64,000 nucleotides of DNA. Source: Sphingomonas sp. QA11. Lineage in GTDB: Bacteria > Pseudomonadota > Alphaproteobacteria > Sphingomonadales > Sphingomonadaceae. The notes below the pieces were generated by a model, which worked only from the letters and a program-made list of their open reading frames with translations, was not told the DNA's origin and did not search any database. The number at the start of each line of letters is the position of its first letter. Position 1 is the first letter of the stretch. The stretch lies in the NCBI RefSeq assembly GCF_028473665.1, contig NZ_CP098774.1, positions 4,149,501 through 4,213,500 of the forward strand. Direction: 5' to 3'. A program made the translations under genes and the position numbers. Below are positions 8,602 to 16,068 of the stretch, piece by piece.

Positions 8602-9127
8602 ATCTCTCGCGGGCATCGTGCTGTGCGGCGCGATGATCGTTCCGCTGGCGGGCCAGGCTCAAGCCGGCGTGCTCGGCCCGGACAGCACGGCGTGCACCAG
8701 CGGCGCTGGACCGGCAATCCGGGTCAATGTTTCCGGGCTGAAGGATCGCACCGGCGAGCTGAAGCTCGAACTCTATCCCGCGACCGAGGCGGATTTCCTG
8801 AAGGACGACCGCGATCTCATCAAGGAAGGCAAGTTCTTCCGACGGGTCCGCGTACCCACGCCCCAATCGGGCGCGATTACGATGTGCATTAAGGCGCCAA
8901 CGCCGGGCCACTACGCGCTGCTGTTCACGCACAATCGCGACGGCCGGAACAAGTTCGATTTCTGGAGCGACGGCGCGGGATTCCCGAGCAATGTGAAGCT
9001 TGGCCGGACGCGCCCCAAGCTGAACATGGCGATGATCAACGTCGGCCCGGGCGTGACCACCACCGATATCCAGGCGCAATATCTGCGCGGCCTTGGCGGC
9101 TTCGGCCCGATTAAGCCGAAGAGCTGA
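8588..9127 (+). CDS. secreted DUF2141 domain protein
   Basis: A 179-residue exported protein: signal peptide 1-26 ending QAQA, then a beta-rich domain with VNVSGLKDRTGELKLELYP, HYALLFTHNRDGRNKFDFW and DGAGFPSNVKLGRTRPK, the pattern of DUF2141. The family has no established biochemical activity. A cysteine pair (CTSG near 35 and MCIK near 98) could form a disulphide in the periplasm. The ATG lies 14 nt inside the preceding membrane-protein gene and the glycosyltransferase follows 7 nt later, so the three are cotranscribed. Confidence 0.82.
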   Translation: MSLRKSLAGIVLCGAMIVPLAGQAQAGVLGPDSTACTSGAGPAIRVNVSGLKDRTGELKLELYPATEADFLKDDRDLIKEGKFFRRVRVPTPQSGAITMCIKAPTPGHYALLFTHNRDGRNKFDFWSDGAGFPSNVKLGRTRPKLNMAMINVGPGVTTTDIQAQYLRGLGGFGPIKPKS

Positions 9128-9134
9128 GGGCGGC

Positions 9135-10328
9135 ATGCGAATCGTCGACGTCAACGAATTCTATTCACCCACCGGCGGCGGCGTCCGCACCTATATCGAC
9201 CGGAAAATGGGAATCATGTCCGAACTGGGGCATGAGCTGATCGTGATTGCCGCCGGCCGCGAAGACCTGGTCGAGGAACGGCCGGGCGGCGGCAAGATCA
9301 TCTACGTCAAGGCATCGCGCCTGCCCTTCGACAAGAATTACGGCCTGTTCTGGGATGCGGCACCGGTCACCCGCCTGCTCGACGATCTCAAGCCCGATCT
9401 GGTCGAGGCATCCTCCCCCTGGCGGCCGGCATGGATCGTGGGACAATGGCAGGGAGACGCCGCCAAGGTGTTCTTCATGCACAACGACAATGTCGCCGCC
9501 TATGCTCTGCGCTGGTTCGAGGGCCTTGCCGCGCAGGACCGGATCGAGCGCGCCTTCGCCTGGTACAGCCGCTATATGAGCCGCTTCCTCGACAATTACG
9601 ACGCGGTGGTCACCAACGGCCCGGCGCTGGAGAAGCGGCTCAAGGCCCGCGGCGTCCGGATTGACGCAGCGATGCCACTTGGCATCGAGCGCGGCCACTT
9701 CTCCCCCACCCTGCGCGACGAGAAACTTCGGTCGGCTCTGCTCGCCCAGTGTGATCTGCCACCGGAAGGCCATTTGCTGCTCGGGCTCGGCCGGCACCAT
9801 CCCGAGAAGCGCTGGCGGCTGGTGATCGACGCGGTCGAGCGGGCGGGATCATCGCTCCCGGTCGGCCTCATCCTGCTGGGCACCGGCGTCGAGAGCCGGA
9901 CGATCGAGAAAAGGATCGCCGGATCGCCACATATCCGCATGTTCCGCCCGGTTTATGACCGCGAGCGGCTGGCGCGGATCGTGGCGAGCTGCGACGCGCT
10001 GATCCACGGGTCAGAGGCAGAGCCGTTCGGGCTGGTCGCGTCGGAAGCGATGGCGGCGGGCCTGCCGCTGATCGCGCCCGACACGGGCGGCTGCGCGGAA
10101 ATCGCCGATCCTCATTGTTCCGAACTCTATACGGCACGCGATGCGCAATCCGCGGCGGTTGCCATCCACCGGCTGTTCGCGCGAGACCAGTCGATCCTGC
10201 GCCGCGCCGCGAACGTCGCAGCCGGCAAGGTGCGCAGCGATCGCGAGCACACCATCGAACTGATGGACTATTATACCAAGCTGGTCGCGGCGCGGCGCGA
10301 ATCCGGCGGGACAAGCGCCGTCGCCTGA
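9135..10328 (+). CDS. glycosyltransferase family 4 protein
   Basis: Retaining GT-B glycosyltransferase, 397 residues, substrate unknown. Evidence: N-terminal MRIVDVNEFYSPTGGGVRTY, the hinge region PLGIERGHFSP, nucleotide-sugar domain GLGRHHPEKRWRLVIDAV, ILLGTGVESRTI, and the EX7E motif in HGSEAEPFGLVASEAMAAGLP followed by DTGGCAEI. The start at 9135 gives the family-typical MRIVDVN beginning and sits 7 nt after the DUF2141 stop; an upstream extension would only overlap that gene. Third member of the membrane protein-DUF2141-GT4 set; a hairpin at 10358-10377 ends the unit. Confidence 0.92.
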   Translation: MRIVDVNEFYSPTGGGVRTYIDRKMGIMSELGHELIVIAAGREDLVEERPGGGKIIYVKASRLPFDKNYGLFWDAAPVTRLLDDLKPDLVEASSPWRPAWIVGQWQGDAAKVFFMHNDNVAAYALRWFEGLAAQDRIERAFAWYSRYMSRFLDNYDAVVTNGPALEKRLKARGVRIDAAMPLGIERGHFSPTLRDEKLRSALLAQCDLPPEGHLLLGLGRHHPEKRWRLVIDAVERAGSSLPVGLILLGTGVESRTIEKRIAGSPHIRMFRPVYDRERLARIVASCDALIHGSEAEPFGLVASEAMAAGLPLIAPDTGGCAEIADPHCSELYTARDAQSAAVAIHRLFARDQSILRRAANVAAGKVRSDREHTIELMDYYTKLVAARRESGGTSAVA

Positions 10329-10357
10329 CTCGATCGCGCGAACCGACGGCGCGTTTT

Positions 10358-10377
10358 AAGGGCGTCGGGACGCCCTT
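10358..10377 (+). terminator. hairpin after the GT4 gene, possible terminator
   Basis: Stem AAGGGCGT / ACGCCCTT (10358-10365 and 10370-10377) with a CGGG loop, 29 nt after the glycosyltransferase stop. It is followed by TAGGGG rather than a T-run, so it may be a weak or Rho-assisted terminator. Confidence 0.45.
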
Positions 10378-10432
10378 TAGGGGAAGGGGTTGACAGCGAC
10401 TGCCCCTTTCCGGACAGGTACCTAGGGCAGCT

Positions 10433-12253
10433 TTGGAAGCCCGGCATCATATCGATAGCGGCGCTGCCAGGCATGAAGGCGACCGGATTTTGCGAGAAAC
10501 AGGCGAACGGTCGATCATCCGGAGTCGACAGCTCTCGCGCCTCCTGAGCGTCGCGTCATTCCTGGCAGCCTATGCCCTGGCGATGTTCCTGTTCTTCCGG
10601 GAACCGATCCTCAGTGGATTCGATCTGGGATTTGGCGACCGCGGCGATTCGCTGATCGAGATCAGCCTGCTCGAGCATTGGCGGAATGTCTTCGTCCATG
10701 GGACTGTCTGGAACCTGCCGGCCTATTTTCACCCCTATGGCGATACCCTTGGCTATAATGACGGCTATTTCCTGTACGGGCTGGTCTATTCCTTCTGGCG
10801 CCTGTTCGCCGACCCGTTTCACGCCGACACGCTGAACATCTTCACGTTCAAGACGATCGGTTTCGCCTCCGCCTACGCGCTGGTCTCGAGGAGCCTCGGG
10901 TGGGAGAAACCGATCGCCCTGCTGATCGCGATCCTCTTCACCATCGCGAGCGGGATGGCGATCCAGGCGGGCCATGCGCAACTCCACACGATCGGGCTCC
11001 TTCCCGTCGTCTCGATGCTGGGGCTCGGCATGGTGCGAGCGGAACGGGCAGGGCGGCCCGGAAAGAGCGCCGCGTTCGGCTGTGCCTTCGCGGCCGTGAT
11101 GGCGGCCTGGTTCATCACATCCTATTATCTGGCCTGGTTCACGATGCTATTCGCGGGCGTGCTGGCGCTGTGCTGGCTCTGGAAGACCGGCCAGCTCGCG
11201 CCACGAAAGGCAATAGTCCTGGCGCGCAGGCATATCGTCTCGCTCGCGGCAACAGGGTCAGCCTTCGCGCTCTGCATCGTTCCGTTCCTCATGGTCTACC
11301 TTGCCAAGCTGGCCGAAACGGGCGGCCACGGCTACATGATCAGTCCGCTGGTCACGGTCGCCGATCTCATCAATGTCGGGCCCGGCAATTATGTCTGGGG
11401 CTGGATTTTCCAGATCCTTGAGGCGCTCTTCAAGGCGGTCGTGCCCGCCGGATCGACCTTGCCCCAGCGCTTCCTGCGCGGGGAGCATGAAACTGGCTTT
11501 CCGCTGGTCCTGTTCGCGCTGACGATCCTTGCCCTTTACCGGGTGCTCGGCAGGGGGAAGACCGTGCCCGCGCCGCCGCCGGCGTCGATCGATATGCGGG
11601 TGTTCGCGCTGGCGATCGTCATCAGCTGGGCACTGACGCTGCAGCTCTGGATCCTGTCGCCCTGGGGTCTCGTGCACTTCCTGGTGCCCGGCGCGCGCGG
11701 CATTCGCATCGTCCTCCGCTATCAGCTCTTCCTGGTGCTGCCGGTGCTTCTGCTGGTGTTCGCCGTCTATCGCGACCGCGCGATGCGGTTGATCCGCGCA
11801 AGCCCGTGGATCGCCACAGCAATCGCCGGCTTCCTCATCGGCGAACAGCTCAGCGCCGAACCCGCCGCGCAACTCAGCCGCGCGCGGCAGATACGGGACT
11901 TGTGGCATATTCCCGCGCCGCCGACCGGCTGCCTGAGCTTCTATGTCGTCCTCGCCCGGACCAGCGAGGAGGTTTCGACCAAGGCTGGCAGCGCCCTGAA
12001 GAAGAATCCGAAAGACGGGGGCGGCAACGGCCTGTATCCGCACAATGTCGATGCGATGCTGCTCGCACAGCTTTGGCGCGTGCCGACGATCAATGGCTTT
12101 TCGACCTTCAATCCACCTGACTGGAACTTCGCGAACTCGACGTCGCCCGATTATGATGCGCGTGTCGCGGCCTATGCGAACAAGCACGGGCTCCATGGGG
12201 TCTGTCGCCTGGACGTGCGCCAGCCACAACCGTGGAGTCGCACCATGGAATGA
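10433..12253 (+). CDS. large polytopic membrane protein, GT-C glycosyltransferase-like
   Basis: About 606 residues with roughly ten hydrophobic segments and a soluble C-terminal part. After the first helix comes FREPILSGFDLGFGDRGDSLIEISLLEHWRN, an acidic periplasmic loop of the kind that carries the catalytic Asp in GT-C enzymes, then FHPYGDTLGYNDGYFLYG. C-terminal segment FNPPDWNF and VCRLDVRQPQ is periplasmic. I recognise the architecture but no named family. The reading frame opens with TTG at 10433; the next in-frame ATG falls inside the first membrane helix, so the true start is uncertain. A TTGACA hexamer at 10390-10395 is a possible -35 but no convincing -10 follows. Confidence 0.7.
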   Translation: MEARHHIDSGAARHEGDRILRETGERSIIRSRQLSRLLSVASFLAAYALAMFLFFREPILSGFDLGFGDRGDSLIEISLLEHWRNVFVHGTVWNLPAYFHPYGDTLGYNDGYFLYGLVYSFWRLFADPFHADTLNIFTFKTIGFASAYALVSRSLGWEKPIALLIAILFTIASGMAIQAGHAQLHTIGLLPVVSMLGLGMVRAERAGRPGKSAAFGCAFAAVMAAWFITSYYLAWFTMLFAGVLALCWLWKTGQLAPRKAIVLARRHIVSLAATGSAFALCIVPFLMVYLAKLAETGGHGYMISPLVTVADLINVGPGNYVWGWIFQILEALFKAVVPAGSTLPQRFLRGEHETGFPLVLFALTILALYRVLGRGKTVPAPPPASIDMRVFALAIVISWALTLQLWILSPWGLVHFLVPGARGIRIVLRYQLFLVLPVLLLVFAVYRDRAMRLIRASPWIATAIAGFLIGEQLSAEPAAQLSRARQIRDLWHIPAPPTGCLSFYVVLARTSEEVSTKAGSALKKNPKDGGGNGLYPHNVDAMLLAQLWRVPTINGFSTFNPPDWNFANSTSPDYDARVAAYANKHGLHGVCRLDVRQPQPWSRTME

Positions 12254-12359
12254 GGGTGAGCCGGGCCTGAAACCGCGCGATTCCCCCCTAGTCCGCGCGG
12301 CGAGTTGACGTGCCAGGCCCCGTCACGGATGGCCGGCGCAAAACATCTTGAAAGTTTCT

Positions 12360-12830
12360 ATGGCCGCGCTGCCTTCACGCCGACTGCCATCCGCCTATAT
12401 CGCCGCCGCCATGGTTCTATGTTCGATCGCATTGGGCATGCTGGTACCGATCTACACTGATGAAGTCGGCTGACGATTTCAGGCACGGGTGACAATTGAC
12501 GGCGGCGTGGACCGTTTCGTGGCGGAAAACTGCGGACTCAACACACTCGCCGCACCTCCGATGTTTGTCGGACCGCTTCGGCATCCAAGTGCCGCCCTGA
12601 ACACGGCGTTCCCCAATCCGCTCACTATTCGAATAGTGGGCGTGTCGTTCGCGCTGGCTTGGCAGGCGCTGCTCTGGGGCCTGGTCGGGCAGCTCAGCGG
12701 AACGCGCGCCGAATCCAACAGTTTGAGAACGATTGGCTTCTCGCTGGCAAGCCTCTGCCTGCTTCCCTTCCTGCTGGTTATCAGCCGCCCGGAGCGGCCG
12801 ATGAACAACCTCTTGAGGCTTCTCAACTAG
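12360..12830 (+). pseudogene. broken membrane-protein gene with in-frame TGA and lost 3' end
   Basis: From ATG 12360 the frame encodes a start plus one membrane helix (37 residues ending YTDEVG), then TGA at 12471-12473, and continues in the same frame without further stop for 118 codons (RFQARVTIDGGVDRFVAENC..., two more hydrophobic segments) to TAG at 12828. Reading TGA as Trp (TGG) would give one continuous, plausible protein, so this is a nonsense mutation. The end (SRPERPMNNLLRLLN) breaks off in front of the converging gene at 12827, and a polytopic protein this short suggests a missing C-terminal part. It may be a relative of the neighbouring GT-C-like proteins; that is inference. Confidence 0.65.
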
Positions 12831-14320
12831 AGCGGGCCACCCGACATGCCGGGTTCGCGACGTGCGAAAATCTCTATCGCCTGGTTGCCGAGCGTCCTGA
12901 CCGCCTGCAAGCGGTAGTTCCGGCGCATTTCGGCCATCACCAGCGCCCGAAGGTCGGCGCGCTCACCGTGGTACGCCGGGCGCAGGACGACGATGGCAGG
13001 CTTCAGCGCAAGGATGCGCTCGATCTCCACCTGTTGATCGACGCCGATCGCGCCCTCCTCGCGCATGCGCCCGAGATGGCTCGGGAAGATATAGCGGGTC
13101 AGCGCGCAACGGCCGCTGGCGGGATAGAAGGCACTTTCCCCCGAATAAACGTAGAGGCAGCCCGGCCCGTGCCCGATCGTATCCGCGACGGCATAGAATT
13201 GCTCGGGCGTGCCGCGATTGTTGCGCTTGACCACCAGCGTCGTCTGGCCGCCGACAAAGGCAAGCAGCAAAACCGGCAACGCGACGCGCGGACCGGTGCG
13301 ATGATCGCCGAAAAAACCGGCCGAGCAGATGGCGAGTGGCACCATCAGCGGCAGCGCATAATGTTCGAACCAGGACCCGAAAACGAGCAACCCGAGCGCC
13401 GCCGCGGCGGTCCAGGCGAAGAGCCAGCGCCGCACCCCGCGCGTCTCCCGCGTCCGCACCCCGTCCGAGCCGATCGCCAGCAGGGTCGCGGCGATCAGTG
13501 GCGAAGTGATCAGCAGAATCTTCACCAGATTGCCGATCTGCTCGAACATCGGATCAGGCTTGCGATCGAGGATCGAGGTGATGTTGGCGTAGAACCACGC
13601 ATCGCTCGCGCCGAGCGAGGCGAAGGCGAGCCAGGACAGGATCGTCGGCACCAGCGCGACCGCGACCAGCCCGGCGCCATAAGGCAGGATCGCCCAGCGC
13701 GCGCCGGATCGCCAGTCGCGCCACAACAGCCACAGGCCGAAGAACATGCCTTCGAACACGACCGAATATTTGACTTGGAGTGCGAGGCCCACCAGCGCCA
13801 TTCCCGCGAAGCCGCGCAGGCGCGGGGCGTGCTCCTCCGCCCGGGGAGCGATGAGCGCCGCGGCGGCAATGATCAGCAGATTGTAGAAGATCGGGGCCTG
13901 CCCGCCCTGCCCGTCAACGAAATTGACCCACAGGACATAAGCGAGCGCACCCGCCAGCGCGCCCCTGCCCCAGCCGGCGCGATCTGCGAGGCGCGCGATT
14001 AGCAGGGCCGTCGCCACCAGGCTGGCCAGCGCCATCACCTGATAGGCCCAGATGCCGAGCGGCATGCCGAGCGCCGCCGCCGGCAGATAGATCAGGAACA
14101 GGCCGACCGGCTTCCTGTCCCACACATCGACATAGGGAAGCGCGCCGTGAGACCAGGCCTGCGCCGCGACGAAATAGAATTCCTCGTCGACATGGACGAC
14201 CGGGCTGCCGAAGGTGATCGCGCGGGCGATGATCGCCACGACGGCGATGACGATCAGTCGCCGGCCCGGCGTCGCAGGCGCCGTCAGCCGGTCAGCGGCC
14301 AGGGAAAATAATCGAGACAT
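12827..14320 (-). CDS. GT39/ArnT-like membrane glycosyltransferase
   Basis: A 497-residue polytopic protein of the dolichyl-phosphate-mannose/ArnT type GT-C fold, expected to move a sugar from a polyprenyl-phosphate donor on the periplasmic face. After the first helix it has SPVVHVDEEFYFVAAQAWSHG, with the catalytic acidic pair, then LPYVDVWDRKPVGLFLIY, the most characteristic block of the family. About ten membrane segments follow, then a soluble tail with LKPAIVVLRP. A GTG at 14347 is in frame, but ATG 14320 with AAGGG upstream fits better. It shares a divergent promoter region with phoD. Confidence 0.82.
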   Translation of the reverse strand: MSRLFSLAADRLTAPATPGRRLIVIAVVAIIARAITFGSPVVHVDEEFYFVAAQAWSHGALPYVDVWDRKPVGLFLIYLPAAALGMPLGIWAYQVMALASLVATALLIARLADRAGWGRGALAGALAYVLWVNFVDGQGGQAPIFYNLLIIAAAALIAPRAEEHAPRLRGFAGMALVGLALQVKYSVVFEGMFFGLWLLWRDWRSGARWAILPYGAGLVAVALVPTILSWLAFASLGASDAWFYANITSILDRKPDPMFEQIGNLVKILLITSPLIAATLLAIGSDGVRTRETRGVRRWLFAWTAAAALGLLVFGSWFEHYALPLMVPLAICSAGFFGDHRTGPRVALPVLLLAFVGGQTTLVVKRNNRGTPEQFYAVADTIGHGPGCLYVYSGESAFYPASGRCALTRYIFPSHLGRMREEGAIGVDQQVEIERILALKPAIVVLRPAYHGERADLRALVMAEMRRNYRLQAVRTLGNQAIEIFARREPGMSGGPL

Positions 14321-14350
14321 CGAACCAGCCCTTAGAAGCGATGGCACCTG

Positions 14351-14368
14351 CTGTCACGGAGCCGCCAT
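14351..14368 (+). promoter_or_regulatory. candidate PHO box upstream of phoD
   Basis: CTGTCAC-GGAG-CCGCCAT: two heptamers separated by 4 nt (11-nt period), matching the PhoB consensus CTGTCAT-N4-CTGTCAT at 6/7 and 5/7. It ends 36 nt before the phoD ATG in the gap shared with the divergent GT39-like gene. The phosphatase identity supports it; binding is inference. Confidence 0.5.
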
Positions 14369-14404
14369 AGAGCAGGTGCAGGGACAGCCGGCAGGAAGAA
14401 GGAA

Positions 14405-16036
14405 ATGCCGATGCACCACCGGATCGATCGCCGCTCGTTCATGCTGACGGGGTCGCTTGGCCTCGGCGCCTTCGCCATTCCGGGCTTCGCCCAGACGCCC
14501 AATGTCGCCCATGGCACGGGCTTCACCCATTCGGTCGCGAGCGGCGAGCCGTCGGCCGATTCGATCCTGCTATGGACACGCTACGTCCCCGCCAACGGCG
14601 ACGCGGTCGAGCTGAAGGCGGAACTGTCCGAAACGGCCGACTTCGCGAAGATCGTCGCGGGCGGCGTGCAGATCACCGGCCCTTGGCGCGACCATACCGC
14701 GAAGATCACCGTCGGCGGCCTCGCCCCCGGGCGGACCTATCATTTTCGCTTCGTCGCGCCGGACGGGAGCTTCTCGCCGACCGGCCGAACCAGGACACTG
14801 CCCGAGGGCACGGTGAAAAGCTTCCGCGCGGCGATCTTCTCCTGCTCGAACCTGCCCTTCGGCTATTTCAACGCCTATGCCCATGCCGCGGCGCGCGACG
14901 ACATCGATCTTGCCGTCCATCTCGGCGACTATATCTACGAGTATCCGGCCGGCATTTATCCGTCGGTGCAGGAAACGGTACCTGGCCGGCGGATCGAACC
15001 CGCGACCGAGATGATCCACCTCGCCGATTACCGGCTGCGCTATGCAAGCTATCGCGCCGATCCCGACCTGCAGAAACTGCACAGCCTGGTGCCGATGATC
15101 GTGCAATGGGATGATCACGAATCGGCGAACGACAGCTGGGAGGGTGGGGCGGAGAACCACCACGCTGACGAGGGCGACTGGAATGTCCGGCGCGCTGCTT
15201 CGATCCAGGTGTTCCGCGAGTGGATGCCGGTCTCCGACGAGCCGTGGAAGGCCTATGACATTGGTACGCTGGCGACGTTGTTCCGTACCGAGACCCGGCT
15301 GCTGGCGCGGACGAAGCAGCCCGAGATCGGCCCCCTGTTCAAGCAGGCCGATCCGGCAACGGCACTGAAGGCGTTCCGCGACGGTGCCTGGCAGGATCCG
15401 GCGGCGACCATGATGGGGTCGCAGCAGGAGGATTGGCTGGCGCATGCGATGCGGGCCTCCGTCAAGGCAGGCCAGCGTTGGCAAGTGGTCGGATTCGGTA
15501 CGATCATGGGCGAAACGGTGATGCCGGCCGCGGCGGCGAGCTGGCTCGCGCCGGACGCGAGCCAGCGCTCCAGGGGCTATATCATGGCCGGCATCGCCGC
15601 GGCGAAAAGCGGCCTGCCGTTCAATTTCGACAATTGGGGCGGCTATCCCGCCGCGCGTGCGCGCTTCCTGAAATCCTCGCAGGCGCTGGGCGCCAACCTC
15701 GTCGTCATTTCCGGCGACAGCCACAATGCCTGGGCCTATGATCTCGCGCAGGACGGCAAACCCGCCGGCGTCGAATTCGCGGGGCATGCCATCACGTCCC
15801 CCGGGTATGAATCAGCGCTCGGGACCGATCCCAAGGCCGTCGCCGCGGCGCTGGTCGCGGCCAATCCCGAGCTGAAATGGTGCGACACCAGCCGACGCGG
15901 CTATATGGCGATGACCCTGACGCCCGAGCGGGTGAGCAACGACTGGGTCATGGTCGATACGATCAAGACACGCTCGGCCAAGGGAAATGTCGGCTACAGC
16001 ACCAGCATCGCCCGTGGCCGCAACGTGATGGCGTGA
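14405..16036 (+). CDS. phoD: alkaline phosphatase D family protein (Tat-exported)
   Basis: Periplasmic or secreted metallophosphoesterase that releases phosphate from phosphodiesters or monoesters. The 543-residue protein has a twin-arginine signal (DRRSFMLTGSLGLGAFAIPG), a PhoD N-terminal domain (FTHSVASGEPSADSILLWTR), and the catalytic domain with SCSNLPFGYFNAYAHAA, HLGDYIYEY, IVQWDDHESANDSW (metal ligands), and ISGDSHNAWAYDL. These match Ca/Fe-dependent PhoD enzymes. ATG 14405 has AGGA 8 nt upstream. A candidate PHO box at 14351-14368 suggests induction by phosphate starvation, parallel to btaAB at 58531-59775. Confidence 0.93.
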   Translation: MPMHHRIDRRSFMLTGSLGLGAFAIPGFAQTPNVAHGTGFTHSVASGEPSADSILLWTRYVPANGDAVELKAELSETADFAKIVAGGVQITGPWRDHTAKITVGGLAPGRTYHFRFVAPDGSFSPTGRTRTLPEGTVKSFRAAIFSCSNLPFGYFNAYAHAAARDDIDLAVHLGDYIYEYPAGIYPSVQETVPGRRIEPATEMIHLADYRLRYASYRADPDLQKLHSLVPMIVQWDDHESANDSWEGGAENHHADEGDWNVRRAASIQVFREWMPVSDEPWKAYDIGTLATLFRTETRLLARTKQPEIGPLFKQADPATALKAFRDGAWQDPAATMMGSQQEDWLAHAMRASVKAGQRWQVVGFGTIMGETVMPAAAASWLAPDASQRSRGYIMAGIAAAKSGLPFNFDNWGGYPAARARFLKSSQALGANLVVISGDSHNAWAYDLAQDGKPAGVEFAGHAITSPGYESALGTDPKAVAAALVAANPELKWCDTSRRGYMAMTLTPERVSNDWVMVDTIKTRSAKGNVGYSTSIARGRNVMA

Positions 16037-16068
16037 GATAGCCCGGCACGCTTGACTCGCCCCTCGTA

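Noticed and set aside
10390..10424. Sigma-70 promoter with TTGACA before the GT-C-like gene
   Set aside because: The -35 is perfect but no acceptable -10 lies at 16-18 nt, so I mention it only in the gene entry.
12471..12473. TGA as a selenocysteine or recoded codon
   Set aside because: The flanking sequence fits a Trp codon changed by one base, there is no hairpin of SECIS type seen after it, and the gene is also truncated. A pseudogene is simpler.
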